A stretch of DNA of 64,000 nt, from NCBI GenBank assembly GCA_013360405.1, contig JABWBR010000085.1, positions 1 through 64,000 on the forward strand, given 5' to 3'. The notes beneath the pieces are model-generated. The model made no database searches and was not told the DNA's origin. It saw nothing but the letters and a program-made list of their open reading frames with translations. This stretch comes from Saprospiraceae bacterium. Its GTDB lineage: Bacteria > Bacteroidota > Bacteroidia > Chitinophagales > Saprospiraceae. The position numbers and the translations under genes were made by a program. Shown here one piece after another: positions 32,713 through 41,644 of this stretch (position 1 is the first letter of the stretch; every line of letters starts with the position of its first letter).

Positions 32713-33790
32713 CCGAGTGATTCAAATCCCTCATAATATTCGTATACGTCCAGGTGATACGTTGTTCGTGGGGGTGTTGGCGCTGTGGGCAGTCCTTTTT
32801 GAGGCAGAGGTGGCAGGAGACCGGTTCGCAGGGGTCGACGTGGATAAATAGCTCTACCGGCGACTTACAGTGCGCTTTTACCAGGTTTTCAAAAGCCTTA
32901 ACTTCCGAGTGACTTTGGCGGGTATCGTAATACCAGGGCAGCGTGAGGTGGCAATCGATATGCAGCGTAGCGCCGTATTTGATCACCCTGAAATTGTGCA
33001 CATCGATCCAATTATCGGGACGTTTTTCCTCCAGCATTTTCACAATATTATCCACCAGCAGGTGATCGGCTTCGTCCATAATGCCTGCTATAGAGTTGCG
33101 CACAAGCCGGAAACCGGTAATCAGGATAAACAGGCCGAAAATGCCGGCGACGAGATTGTCGAGCAACGTAAGTCCGGTGAAATATAACACCGCAAGCCCC
33201 AGGAGCAGGCCGAGAGAAGAATAAGCATCGGATTGGAGGTGTTTGCCGCTGGCGATCAGCGTCATCGAATTGGCTTTGCGGCCTTGCTTTTCCAATACTT
33301 TGCCCATCAGAAAATTGATGCTTCCTGTAATCAATGTTAGGAGCAGGCCCAGGTCGATTTGGTGTAATTCCTGCGGGTTAAAAATATTGTAACCTGCCTT
33401 GCCGAGAATGGTAATTCCGGCCAGAAAAATCATAGCCCCTTCGAAGCCTGCCGAGAGGAATTCAATCTTTCCGTGGCCGTAGGGGTGGTTCTCGTCTCTG
33501 GGTTTGGCGGCAAGATACAGGCTATACAGGGCAAAAGAACCGGCCACTACGTTGATAATACTTTCGAGGGCATCAGTCAGGATAGCGTTGGAATTGGTGA
33601 GCCACCAGGCCAGGAATTTGAGCGCCATCAGGCCGATTCCCACCACAAGAGCTATGATTTGCAGACGAATGTATTTGCGCAAAGCAATATAAATTTGCTG
33701 CAAAGCAACGCAAAAAGGGGCATTCGGGCAAGTGCAAAAGTCATTGAAAAAATTCACTAAGCAGTTAAAGAATATCTCTACTTTTGGCAT
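32702..33790 (-). CDS. cation diffusion facilitator (CDF) transporter
   Basis: Six membrane helices with the CDF signature ALKFLAWWLTNSNAILTDAL-ESI, RDENHPYGHGKIEF, and the second metal site HLQSDAYSS. A cytoplasmic C-terminal domain (about 250-340) ends in a Cys-rich tail (VDPCEPVSCHLCLKKDCP), probably a further metal site. It exports divalent metals such as Zn, Fe or Cd. The ATG at 33790 gives 362 residues but overlaps the MATE start in a CATATG; the first 45 residues are not family-like. A TTG start near 33700 (before QQIYIALRKYIRLQ) would fit homologues better. Confidence 0.85.
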   Translation of the reverse strand: MPKVEIFFNCLVNFFNDFCTCPNAPFCVALQQIYIALRKYIRLQIIALVVGIGLMALKFLAWWLTNSNAILTDALESIINVVAGSFALYSLYLAAKPRDENHPYGHGKIEFLSAGFEGAMIFLAGITILGKAGYNIFNPQELHQIDLGLLLTLITGSINFLMGKVLEKQGRKANSMTLIASGKHLQSDAYSSLGLLLGLAVLYFTGLTLLDNLVAGIFGLFILITGFRLVRNSIAGIMDEADHLLVDNIVKMLEEKRPDNWIDVHNFRVIKYGATLHIDCHLTLPWYYDTRQSHSEVKAFENLVKAHCKSPVELFIHVDPCEPVSCHLCLKKDCPQRQHPHEQRITWTYTNIMRDLNHSVIC

Positions 33791-35128
33791 ATGCAGTTGA
33801 GAACTTCCTACGGCCAAATAATATCTATATCTCTGCCCATTATGCTGGGTAGCGCAGCCCAGAATGTCATTGCGTTAACTGACAGCGTATTTTTATACCA
33901 TTTGGGTGAAAACGATTTTGCCGCGATCGGCTTTGTGGGGGTTTTTTACCTCATCGTAGCGGCTATCGGGTATGGATTTTCGAGAGGGGGGCAAATCCTC
34001 ATTGCCCGCAGGCTCGGCGAGCGCAACCCATCGGGAGTGGGGCATACCTTTTATACTACGTTGTATTTCGAATTGGCACTGGCGCTGGTGATGTTTCTTT
34101 TTATGCAATACGGTTGTTACTACTTTTTTCAATTGATAGTCGACTCGCCGATTATTTTTGAAAAAAGCCTTCAGTTCCTCGAATACAGGTCGTGGGGTGT
34201 GTTTTTTGCCTATGCGGGGGTGAGTATCGTCGCTTTGTATACCGGTGCTGCGCGCACTACTTTTATCATGATTGATACGGCTATCCTCGCCGGTGTAAAT
34301 ATCGCGCTGGACTATGCGCTCATTTTCGGTCATTGGGGATTTCCCGCAATGGGGATTGCCGGGGCCGGACTGGCCAGTACTATTGCCGAGGTAGTGGCTT
34401 TTGTGGCCTTTGCGTTGTATATGCTTTTTGACAAAGGCGCGAAAAGCTGGCATATTTTTTCCTTGCCAAAATTTGACCTTAACAAGATTCTTCAGCTCTA
34501 CAAACTGTCTTTACCGATAGTAGCCCAGGCTTTTGTGGGCATGGGCAGTTGGTTTATCTTTTTCGGTATTGTCGAAAATCTGGGCGAACGGCAATTGGCT
34601 ATTACCAATCTGGTGCGCATGGTATACCTGGTTTTGTCGATCCCCACCTGGGGTTTTTCGGCGGGTATCAATACGATGGTCAGCAACTTTATTGGAAATC
34701 GCAAGCGGCAGGCGGTGGTGCCAATAGTGGTCAAAACCGCCTGGCTGAGTTGGGTGGCTACCATGCTTATCACGCTGCCCATTGTGCTCTTTCCACACTT
34801 CTTTTTATACCCTCTATTGGGCGCCGACGAGGTTTCGTTGATTGACGATGCCAAGCAGGTCTTTTACCTGTTGGTACTTATCCTTTCGGCTTTCTCTATC
34901 GGCGCGGTGATGTTTAACGGCCTCATCGGCGCCGGCGCTACCTGGTTCGGCCTCAAACTCCAGTTTTTCTGCGCCATCGGTTATCTCATCTATATATACT
35001 TCGTGGTCAATTTTTCGAGCGGCGGGGTACTTTGGGCCTGGGCTTCAGAAATATTTTACTGGCTGGCCATGCTCGGACTTACGATCTGGTACCTGCGTTC
35101 GAAAAGGTGGCATGCGTTAAGGTGGTGA
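33791..35128 (+). CDS. MATE family efflux transporter
   Basis: A 445-residue protein with about twelve membrane helices in two homologous halves. The MATE opening SISLPIMLGSAAQNVIALTD, YGFSRGGQILIARRLGERN in the first half, and GWGFSAGINTMVSNFIG-like packing in the second are seen. It exports cationic drugs or metabolites by Na+ or H+ antiport. The start is fixed by the conserved N-terminus. It diverges from the CDF gene and converges with the lipoprotein gene across a strong palindrome. Confidence 0.88.
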   Translation: MQLRTSYGQIISISLPIMLGSAAQNVIALTDSVFLYHLGENDFAAIGFVGVFYLIVAAIGYGFSRGGQILIARRLGERNPSGVGHTFYTTLYFELALALVMFLFMQYGCYYFFQLIVDSPIIFEKSLQFLEYRSWGVFFAYAGVSIVALYTGAARTTFIMIDTAILAGVNIALDYALIFGHWGFPAMGIAGAGLASTIAEVVAFVAFALYMLFDKGAKSWHIFSLPKFDLNKILQLYKLSLPIVAQAFVGMGSWFIFFGIVENLGERQLAITNLVRMVYLVLSIPTWGFSAGINTMVSNFIGNRKRQAVVPIVVKTAWLSWVATMLITLPIVLFPHFFLYPLLGADEVSLIDDAKQVFYLLVLILSAFSIGAVMFNGLIGAGATWFGLKLQFFCAIGYLIYIYFVVNFSSGGVLWAWASEIFYWLAMLGLTIWYLRSKRWHALRW

Positions 35129-35139
35129 TTTGATTTGCT

Positions 35140-35202
35140 AATGTGCTGATTTGCTGATGTGCTGATACCAAAGATATTAGCACATCAGCAAATCAGCACA
35201 TT
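35140..35202. terminator. bidirectional terminator hairpin made of octamer-like units
   Basis: The 24-base arm starting AATGTGCTGATTTGC (35140-35163) pairs perfectly with 35179-35202; four more inner pairs leave a 7-base loop. It lies between the convergent MATE and lipoprotein genes. No T-run, so termination efficiency is uncertain. Confidence 0.7.
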
Positions 35203-35208
35203 GGCATA

Positions 35209-35952
35209 TTAATAAAGATCCACCGTATGCGTATGGCCGTTGACAGTAATGACCACCTCGCCGTTGCCGAGGAACTCCAGCGAACCCTGGTGAGAGAAGC
35301 TATTGCCGCCCGTGCCGCTGCCGGTAAGCGTAAAGGAAGCTGTTCCGCTTACGATGTGGCGCGAGGTTTTGTCTACGTTTAGCGCATCGGAAGTGATTAC
35401 CAGCGTGGAAGTAAACACATTTTGGTCGCGTACCTTCGATGTTTGGCTGCCGTTGCGGGTATAGCTGCCATCGAGGGTGTATGTAGAGCCTGTGGTCAGA
35501 TTGCCGATGTTCCATGAGCTATTGGCGTTGTCGTCAGACGACATGCGTGGCGTTTCCCATTGCCCTTGGGCCGTACTTGTAAAATCCACGGATTGGGGGA
35601 TCATCAGGTTGTTGCAGTTGACCATCCAGCTCAGCGTAGCGTTGTAGCTTGCAGAGATGGCCGCTGAATTATATGAACGCACAATGGTAGAATCGTAAGT
35701 TTGTCCGCAGGGCCCCAGCGTTTTGACGGTGTATTGGTCGGCGATATACACGGCGTCTGAGGCTTCCTGGGCGAGGCCTTCGGTGTCTTCTATCAAAGCG
35801 CCTTCGACGATAGCCGCGATTTCTTCTTCATTGACCGTCTCTTCGGGCGTGTTGTTTTCTTTTTTGCAGGCGCCCATCAACAGTGCTACGGCGATCAGAG
35901 TCATCAATGCGCGGTTGTGTTTCAATAGTGAAATTTGAAATAAAGACTTCAT
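35209..35952 (-). CDS. lipoprotein of unknown function
   Basis: A 247-residue protein with a lipoprotein signal peptide; lipobox LLMGAC, Cys about 29, then KKENN. An alternative ATG (about 35904) gives a shorter signal. An acidic linker (about 35-60) precedes a beta-rich Ser/Thr/Asn-rich domain (about 75-247) with repeated strands and one Cys pair (GPCGQ, VNCNN). Bacteroidota genomes have many such surface lipoproteins; no enzymatic motif is visible. It converges with the MATE gene. Confidence 0.65.
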   Translation of the reverse strand: MKSLFQISLLKHNRALMTLIAVALLMGACKKENNTPEETVNEEEIAAIVEGALIEDTEGLAQEASDAVYIADQYTVKTLGPCGQTYDSTIVRSYNSAAISASYNATLSWMVNCNNLMIPQSVDFTSTAQGQWETPRMSSDDNANSSWNIGNLTTGSTYTLDGSYTRNGSQTSKVRDQNVFTSTLVITSDALNVDKTSRHIVSGTASFTLTGSGTGGNSFSHQGSLEFLGNGEVVITVNGHTHTVDLY

Positions 35953-36171
35953 GGTGGTGTGGTTGTTTTTTGTTTTTAAATAAAATTAAAATGATGCAGC
36001 AAAGAAAAGGCCTCCGCCGCGTTGTTTGCAAATGCTTTCAACAAGAGGGCGGTTTTTCTCAACCAACTGCCGGTAAGGGCGTATTTTGTCATTAAAAGAG
36101 GCGTTTTTACCGCTCATTGAACAAAATCGTCCAATCGTTGAATGTCTTATATCATGATGAGTTGTGTTGCG

Positions 36172-36179
36172 TAGTTTTG
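36172..36179 (+). promoter_or_regulatory. -7 box TAGTTTTG for the lytS/lytTR pair
   Basis: A perfect TAnnTTTG, 26 bp before the ATG at 36206. It lies downstream of the in-frame ATG at 36164 and so argues for the 36206 start. Confidence 0.5.
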
Positions 36180-36205
36180 GGCATATTCATGCAAATACGA
36201 AAAAT

Positions 36206-37258
36206 ATGGCAACTGTCACCCTCGATGATACAAATAGAGAAAGCAACCATAGCCGCTTGAAATTGTGGATGCACGTCGGCGTATGGATACTGGTTTTTAT
36301 TATTCACACCTTGATTTTCAGTCGGTTGTATTCGATTTCGCTGGGATTGGTGCGAGGCGTATTTAATGTGGCGCCCATGGCTTTGCTATTTTACGTCAAT
36401 TTAGGATTGGTCAACAGCTATTTTGAAAATAAGCGCTACGGCAGGTTTTTGGTGTTGTCAGGGTTGTTGCTGATCCTGTTAACTGCTTTTCGCGTGCGCG
36501 TCAATTTGCTGTTTCCGGAGGTAACCCCCGGCATGCTGCCTTCCAGCGACCTCATCGCCTGGCAATTCGGCGCCGTGACTACCAATATCGGCGTTTGGAT
36601 GCTGAGCGTCCTATATCAGGTAATCCGCAACCGCGACGATAATGAGTTGCGCAACCTAGCTATCATCAGCAGGCAGCAGGAAGCTCAGCTGCAGGCGCTG
36701 CGCGCACAAATCAATCCGCATTTTTTGTTTAACACGCTCAATAATATCTATTCGCTGGCAGTAATAAGATCGGAAAAAACCGCCGATATGGTGCTCAAGC
36801 TGTCAAATTTGTTGCGCTACGTAACTTATGAAGAGGTAGGCCGGTCGGTGGCTCTGCAACGAGAAGTCGACCACATCCGGCAGTATGTCGACTTGTTTCA
36901 GTTGCGCAGCGAAACGCCCCTGGATATTAACTTTGAAGTGCAAGGCAGTTTTGAGGGAATAAAGGTGGAGCCTATGATTTTGATTCCGATTGTGGAAAAT
37001 TGCTTTAAGCACTGCAATTTTGATACGAATTCAGGCGCGTATGTAAGAATCCAATTGATAGTGAAAGGCAATGATATTTCTTTTTATACTCAAAATACAA
37101 AAAACGATGCCGACAGGCAAAAAGACGAAGTGGGTGGCGTGGGGCTCGAAAATATCCGCCGGCGGCTTGAATTGCTTTATCCCGGCCGTTACGAATTGGT
37201 TATTTCAAATACCGACACTACTTTTGAAGTGAAGTTAAGTCTTAGCTACCATGAATGA
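36206..37258 (+). CDS. LytS-type sensor histidine kinase
   Basis: A 350-residue kinase: four membrane helices (about 18-140), a short coiled linker with LRNLAIISRQQEAQLQALRA, then the His_kinase domain with phospho-acceptor INPHFLFNTLNNIYSL and ATP-binding MILIPIVENCFKHC (N box) and GGVGLENIRRRLELLYPG (G box). There is no periplasmic domain, so it may sense membrane state or a small ligand. The start at 36206 follows the -7 box. Its stop overlaps the LytTR regulator start by 8 bp, marking a two-gene operon. Confidence 0.9.
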   Translation: MATVTLDDTNRESNHSRLKLWMHVGVWILVFIIHTLIFSRLYSISLGLVRGVFNVAPMALLFYVNLGLVNSYFENKRYGRFLVLSGLLLILLTAFRVRVNLLFPEVTPGMLPSSDLIAWQFGAVTTNIGVWMLSVLYQVIRNRDDNELRNLAIISRQQEAQLQALRAQINPHFLFNTLNNIYSLAVIRSEKTADMVLKLSNLLRYVTYEEVGRSVALQREVDHIRQYVDLFQLRSETPLDINFEVQGSFEGIKVEPMILIPIVENCFKHCNFDTNSGAYVRIQLIVKGNDISFYTQNTKNDADRQKDEVGGVGLENIRRRLELLYPGRYELVISNTDTTFEVKLSLSYHE

Positions 37259-37967
37259 ACGCGCGCCCATCCGTACCCTGCTCGTCGACGACGAATACCT
37301 TGCCCTCAACCTGTTGGAGGAATTTCTCAAACACCTCCCCGATATGGAAGTGGTGGGCAAGGCCAAATCGGCAGTGACTGCACTTGATATTTTGCACCAA
37401 ACACCGGTCGACCTGCTTTTTCTCGACATACAGATGCCCACGCTTAGCGGTGTTAATATGCTCAAAACGCTGCAACACCCGCCGGTAGTGATTTTTACTA
37501 CGGCTTATGCCGACTATGCAGTGCAGGCGTTCGACCTGAACGCCGTCGATTATTTGCTCAAGCCGTTTTCGTTCGAACGCTTCCTGCAGGCTGTCAATAA
37601 GGCGAAAGAACATATTCGGCAATCGGCAGTCGGCGGTCGGCAGGTAGAAGACGAACGCGATACGCTGGTGATTAAGGTGGATGGGAAACTGGTGAAGCTT
37701 CGGCTGGCAGATATTTTGTTTGTCGAAGGGCTGAAAGAATATGTGCGTTTTGTATGCACCAATGGCAAATACGTGACACTGGAAAGCCTGAAAAACCTGG
37801 AAGAGGCACTACCTGCCCACACTTTTGTGAGAGTGCACAAATCCTATATCGTAGCTTCCGACAAAGTGCAATCGCTGCTGGGCAATATGTTGGAAATAGG
37901 CTCGCACCGCATTCCCATCAGCCGAGAAAAAAAGGACGAGGTGGTTCAGCTCATTTTTAAGCAATAA
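37251..37967 (+). CDS. LytTR-family response regulator
   Basis: A 238-residue protein. Receiver domain (about 6-120): RTLLVDDEYLALNLL, DLLFLDIQMPTLSG with the phospho-Asp, and VDYLLKPF. C-terminal LytTR DNA-binding domain (about 140-236): KLRLADILFVEGLKEYVRF, TFVRVHKSYIVA, RIPISREKKDEV. It is partner of the upstream kinase (8-bp overlap). The target genes are unknown; the next gene (pullulanase) is 53 bp downstream on the same strand and could be one. Confidence 0.92.
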   Translation: MNERAPIRTLLVDDEYLALNLLEEFLKHLPDMEVVGKAKSAVTALDILHQTPVDLLFLDIQMPTLSGVNMLKTLQHPPVVIFTTAYADYAVQAFDLNAVDYLLKPFSFERFLQAVNKAKEHIRQSAVGGRQVEDERDTLVIKVDGKLVKLRLADILFVEGLKEYVRFVCTNGKYVTLESLKNLEEALPAHTFVRVHKSYIVASDKVQSLLGNMLEIGSHRIPISREKKDEVVQLIFKQ

Positions 37968-38020
37968 GCATAGGGGCATACCCGCCGGCGTATTATCTTT
38001 AGGCGCAAATACGCTTGATT

Positions 38021-40021
38021 ATGAAAAAATTCCTGCTTGCGCCACTTTTCCTCACGGCTATGCTTTTTTCCTGCAAACCCACTTCGCCTGTGACAGAACT
38101 TACCAGCTTTGAGCAATATCCCGTTTATGAAGGCAAGGACCTTGGGCTTACCTATAGCCCGGGCGGATCAGTTTTTAAATTGTGGTCGCCCACAGCCGAT
38201 GCCGCCAAGGTGCATGTTTACGAATCGGCATTGAGTGGGCAACCGACGATCTCCGTGGATATGACTCAGGGCAACCAGGGCGTATGGGAGGCTACTATTG
38301 GAGAAAATATTAAGGCCCGCTATTATACGTTCCAAATTCAACACAAGGGTCAATGGCTCGAAGAAGCCGTCGACCCTTATGCAAAAGCCGTGGGAGTCAA
38401 TGGCAAACGCGCTATGGTGATCGAATTGCACAAGACCAACCCCCAAGGCTGGGAAAACGACCGCAAACCCGCACTGGCCGCCTTTAATGATATTATCATC
38501 TATGAGTTGCATGTTCGCGACTTGTCGATCCACCCCGATTCGGGTATCAAAAACAAAGGCAAATACCTGGCTTTCACCGAAACCGGCGCCAAAAGCTCTG
38601 AGGGCGAAGCCACCGGCATTGATCATATCAAAGACCTGGGCGTCACCCACGTCCACCTGCTGCCGGTTTACGACTTCTTGTCGATAGACGAAACCAAACC
38701 TGAGCTCAACAAATACAACTGGGGTTACGACCCGCAAAACTACAACGTGCCCGAAGGCAGCTATTCGACCGACGCCGCCGGCCCCGCCATGCGCATCCGC
38801 GAATTCAAGCAGATGGTAAAAGCCATGCACGACAATGGCCTTCGCGTGATTATGGACGTGGTGTACAACCACACAGGCGCCACCGAAAATTCAAATTTCA
38901 ACCTCCTGGCGCCCGGTTATTACTACCGCCAAAATGCCGACGGCTCGTTTTCAAACGCCTCCGCCTGCGGCAATGAAACGGCCTCCGATCGGCCCATGAT
39001 GCGCAAGTTTATTATCGAATCGGTGTTGTATTGGGCAAAGGAATACCATATTGACGGCTTCCGCTTCGACCTCATGGGCATCCACGACATCGAAACCATG
39101 AACCAGGTCAGCGAGGCCCTGCATGCCGTCGATCCCACGATCTTCATCTACGGCGAAGGCTGGACCGCCGGCTCAAGTCCGCTGCCCGACAGCCTGCGCG
39201 CCCTCAAAGCCAACGTGTTGAAGCTCAATAAGGTGGCGGCGTTTAGCGACGACATCCGCGACGCCATCAAAGGCCACGTGTTTACGCCCACCGAAAAAGG
39301 ATTTATCAGCGGAAAACCGGGATTGGAAGAAAGTATCAAATTCGGAATAGTAGCTTCTACGCAGCACCCGCAAGTCAACTACGATTCGGTGAATTACTCC
39401 AAAGCTCCCTGGGCCCCCGAGCCTTATCAGACGATCACTTACGAGTCGTGCCACGACAACCACACCCTTTGGGACCGCATCGCCGTGGCCAACCCCGAGG
39501 CCTCAGAAGCCGATCGCATCCGCATGAACAAATTGGCGGCGGCCATCGTACTCACCTCGCAGGGCGTAAGCTTCCTGCACGCCGGCGAAGAGATGCTGCG
39601 CACCAAAAACGGTGTAGAAAATTCTTTCGAATCGCCGGATGAGATCAACCGCTTTGACTGGTCGAGGAAGGCCAAATACAAAGACGTCTACAATTATTAT
39701 AAAAGTCTGATTGCGCTTCGCAAAAGCCACCCGGCTTTCCGCATGTCCTCCACTGCGCTGATCCAGAAACACCTCGAATTCCTCGATACCAAACAAAGCA
39801 ACCTGGTAGCCTACCGCCTAAAAGACAATGCCAACGGCGATAGCTGGAAGGATATCCTGGTGGCGCTCAACGGCAATGCCACTCCCCAGAAGTTAGCTAT
39901 CCCTCCCGGCGACTGGACGATTGCCGTCAACGACAAGGCGGTGAGTGAAAAAGGCCTCGGCAAAGCCACCGGCGGCCAAATGACAGTGCCGGGGACGAGT
40001 GCAGTGGTGATGTATAAATAA
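38021..40021 (+). CDS. pulA: type I pullulanase, lipoprotein (GH13_14)
   Basis: The start at 38021 gives 666 residues and a lipoprotein signal peptide ending LFSC (Cys about 18). An N-terminal CBM48-like domain (about 40-125) is followed by the GH13 barrel. Pullulanase signature YNWGYDPQNYNVPEGSY, MDVVYNHT (region I), DGFRFDLMGIHD (nucleophile Asp), YGEGWTAG (acid Glu) and SCHDNHT (third Asp) are all present. It cuts alpha-1,6 branches in pullulan, starch or glycogen, on the cell surface or in the periplasm. There is no SusC/D neighbour. Confidence 0.93.
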   Translation: MKKFLLAPLFLTAMLFSCKPTSPVTELTSFEQYPVYEGKDLGLTYSPGGSVFKLWSPTADAAKVHVYESALSGQPTISVDMTQGNQGVWEATIGENIKARYYTFQIQHKGQWLEEAVDPYAKAVGVNGKRAMVIELHKTNPQGWENDRKPALAAFNDIIIYELHVRDLSIHPDSGIKNKGKYLAFTETGAKSSEGEATGIDHIKDLGVTHVHLLPVYDFLSIDETKPELNKYNWGYDPQNYNVPEGSYSTDAAGPAMRIREFKQMVKAMHDNGLRVIMDVVYNHTGATENSNFNLLAPGYYYRQNADGSFSNASACGNETASDRPMMRKFIIESVLYWAKEYHIDGFRFDLMGIHDIETMNQVSEALHAVDPTIFIYGEGWTAGSSPLPDSLRALKANVLKLNKVAAFSDDIRDAIKGHVFTPTEKGFISGKPGLEESIKFGIVASTQHPQVNYDSVNYSKAPWAPEPYQTITYESCHDNHTLWDRIAVANPEASEADRIRMNKLAAAIVLTSQGVSFLHAGEEMLRTKNGVENSFESPDEINRFDWSRKAKYKDVYNYYKSLIALRKSHPAFRMSSTALIQKHLEFLDTKQSNLVAYRLKDNANGDSWKDILVALNGNATPQKLAIPPGDWTIAVNDKAVSEKGLGKATGGQMTVPGTSAVVMYK

Positions 40022-40120
40022 TGTGCTGATGTGCTAATTTGCTAATTTGCTAATTTGCTAATTTGCTAATTTGCTAATTTGCTAATTTGCTAATTATTAA
40101 TATATTATCAGCACATCAGC
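40022..40120. repeat. octamer array (GCTAATTT) in a convergent spacer, hairpin ends
   Basis: Seven perfect GCTAATTT copies (40033-40088) plus one degenerate copy. The array is flanked by ATGTGCTGATGTGCT (40021-40035) and its complement AGCACATCAGCACAT (40110-40124), so the array becomes the loop of a hairpin. It lies between convergent pulA and the esterase gene. Confidence 0.88.
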
Positions 40121-40123
40121 ACA

Positions 40124-41533
40124 TCATTTCACCACTAACTTCTGCGTAGCCACCACCTTGCCCTTTTCCTGTATCTCAAAAATATAGGCGCCGGCTTTCA
40201 GGAAATCGATGCCGAAAGACGTACCGGCGAATGGGGTAGCGGGCAGCACTAGTCGGCCGTTGGCGGCATAGATCGTGACTTTGGGCGATACGAGCGGGCG
40301 ACTGCTTTGCACATTGATCACACTGTCGGCCGGGTTGGGAGATAGGGTGATTTGCAGCGGCTTGCTGGGATCAACCGTGCCTACGGCTACGGCATCGGCA
40401 TAGAGCCATTCGTAGGCGTCGGGGAATTCGCGGGCCCAATACCATTCGCTGTGTTGTCCGTCGGAGTGGGTGAGATAGTAAATCTCGTTATTTCCAAATC
40501 CAGCATTGAGCAGGGTAGTACGCATAACGTTCAGGTCGGCAACTACAGAGCCGTTGCCCTCCAGTTGGCCGGCCAGGAGATAAAACTGCATGTCCTGTTC
40601 TTTGCCGGTGGTGCTCACCTGGGTATAACACTCATCGGCAAACCAAAACGCGGGTGAGAAAATGCCCGCCTTGCCGAATACATCCTGGTATTCGATAGCG
40701 GCGTACATCGAGATCAGGGCGCCCAGCGAAGAGCCCATGATGCCGGTGTTATTGCGGTCGGCTAAGGTGCGGTAGTGCTCGTCGATATAGGGTTTGAGCG
40801 TTTCTACAATAAATTCGGTGTATTCGTCGCCTTGTCCGCCGCCGTATTGGGAGTTTACCCAGGGTGAGTATTCGTTGATACGGTTGGCGCCGCCGTTGTC
40901 TATGGCCACCACGATTACGCCGTCGTCGCCGTTGCCGAAGAGTTCGTTGAGCGACTCGTCGACTTCCCACTCGCCCGCAAAACTGGTAGCAGGATCAAAC
41001 ACGTTTTGGCCGTCGTGCATATACAACACCGGGTAGCGCTTGCCCGAATCGTCGTAGTCGGGTGGCAGGTAAAGCCACACGCGGCGGTAGCGGTCGAGTT
41101 GGGGCATATAAAAATCGTAGCTCAGGATGCTCACGTTTTCTTCCGTGGTGCCGCCGCCCGTGCCGAGGTCTTCCCAACTTTGGATGGTGAACTGCTCCAA
41201 TTGTTGACCCCCGTTGTACGTTAGGGTACGGTTGGGCAGGAAACCGCCATTGGCGTTGCCTTCAACAGTGGCCCAACTGCCGCGGGTGAATTTAAATTCA
41301 ATCGTTCCGGCGGGGATATCCAACACAATTTGGTAAGTGCCGTCGTTATTATTAGTGAGGGTATAGTTGGCATTGCCCGGATCCCAGTTGTTGACCGTGC
41401 CGGCGATGTAAATCGAAGCGGCTGCAGGGGTATTGTCGGGTATGTCGGTGACTTTGATGGTAAGCTGTGCCAATGCTGAGGCGATGGGGAGCCAGAGCAG
41501 CATAAGCCACATAATCAGGCGATGACTTTTCAT
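40124..41533 (-). CDS. secreted esterase (alpha/beta hydrolase, Fes/IroE-like) with T9SS tail
   Basis: A 469-residue protein: signal peptide (about 1-22, ends SALA), a CBM20/E-set-like beta domain (about 24-115: AASIYIAGTVNNWDPG, IEFKFTRGSW), an esterase domain (about 130-375) with YPVLYMHDGQNVF, VIVVAIDNGG and the nucleophile elbow GIMGSSLGAL, and a T9SS type A tail (about 395-469: LSPNPADSV). The His near DGQHSEWYW completes the triad region. It is likely a surface carbohydrate esterase or related hydrolase; the neighbouring pullulanase and the starch-binding-like domain suggest glycan work. Confidence 0.85.
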   Translation of the reverse strand: MKSHRLIMWLMLLWLPIASALAQLTIKVTDIPDNTPAAASIYIAGTVNNWDPGNANYTLTNNNDGTYQIVLDIPAGTIEFKFTRGSWATVEGNANGGFLPNRTLTYNGGQQLEQFTIQSWEDLGTGGGTTEENVSILSYDFYMPQLDRYRRVWLYLPPDYDDSGKRYPVLYMHDGQNVFDPATSFAGEWEVDESLNELFGNGDDGVIVVAIDNGGANRINEYSPWVNSQYGGGQGDEYTEFIVETLKPYIDEHYRTLADRNNTGIMGSSLGALISMYAAIEYQDVFGKAGIFSPAFWFADECYTQVSTTGKEQDMQFYLLAGQLEGNGSVVADLNVMRTTLLNAGFGNNEIYYLTHSDGQHSEWYWAREFPDAYEWLYADAVAVGTVDPSKPLQITLSPNPADSVINVQSSRPLVSPKVTIYAANGRLVLPATPFAGTSFGIDFLKAGAYIFEIQEKGKVVATQKLVVK

Positions 41534-41563
41534 GATTGGAATATTAATTTGAAAAATTTACCA

Positions 41564-41595
41564 CAAATTTAGCCTTCCCGGCGTTTATTACCCAA
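41564..41595 (-). promoter_or_regulatory. full -33/-7 promoter for the esterase gene
   Basis: On the minus strand TTG (41595-41593), 21 bp, then TAAATTTG (41571-41564): both Bacteroidota promoter elements at acceptable spacing. The ATG at 41533 follows about 30 bp downstream. Confidence 0.6.
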
Positions 41596-41644
41596 CCTTT
41601 TTGAGGATATGCGCCGTCTTACCAGACAAAATAAATTAACGCCT

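Noticed and set aside
36164-36205. Earlier start of the LytS kinase at 36164
   Set aside because: The -7 promoter box at 36172-36179 lies inside this extension, so it is probably not transcribed as coding sequence.
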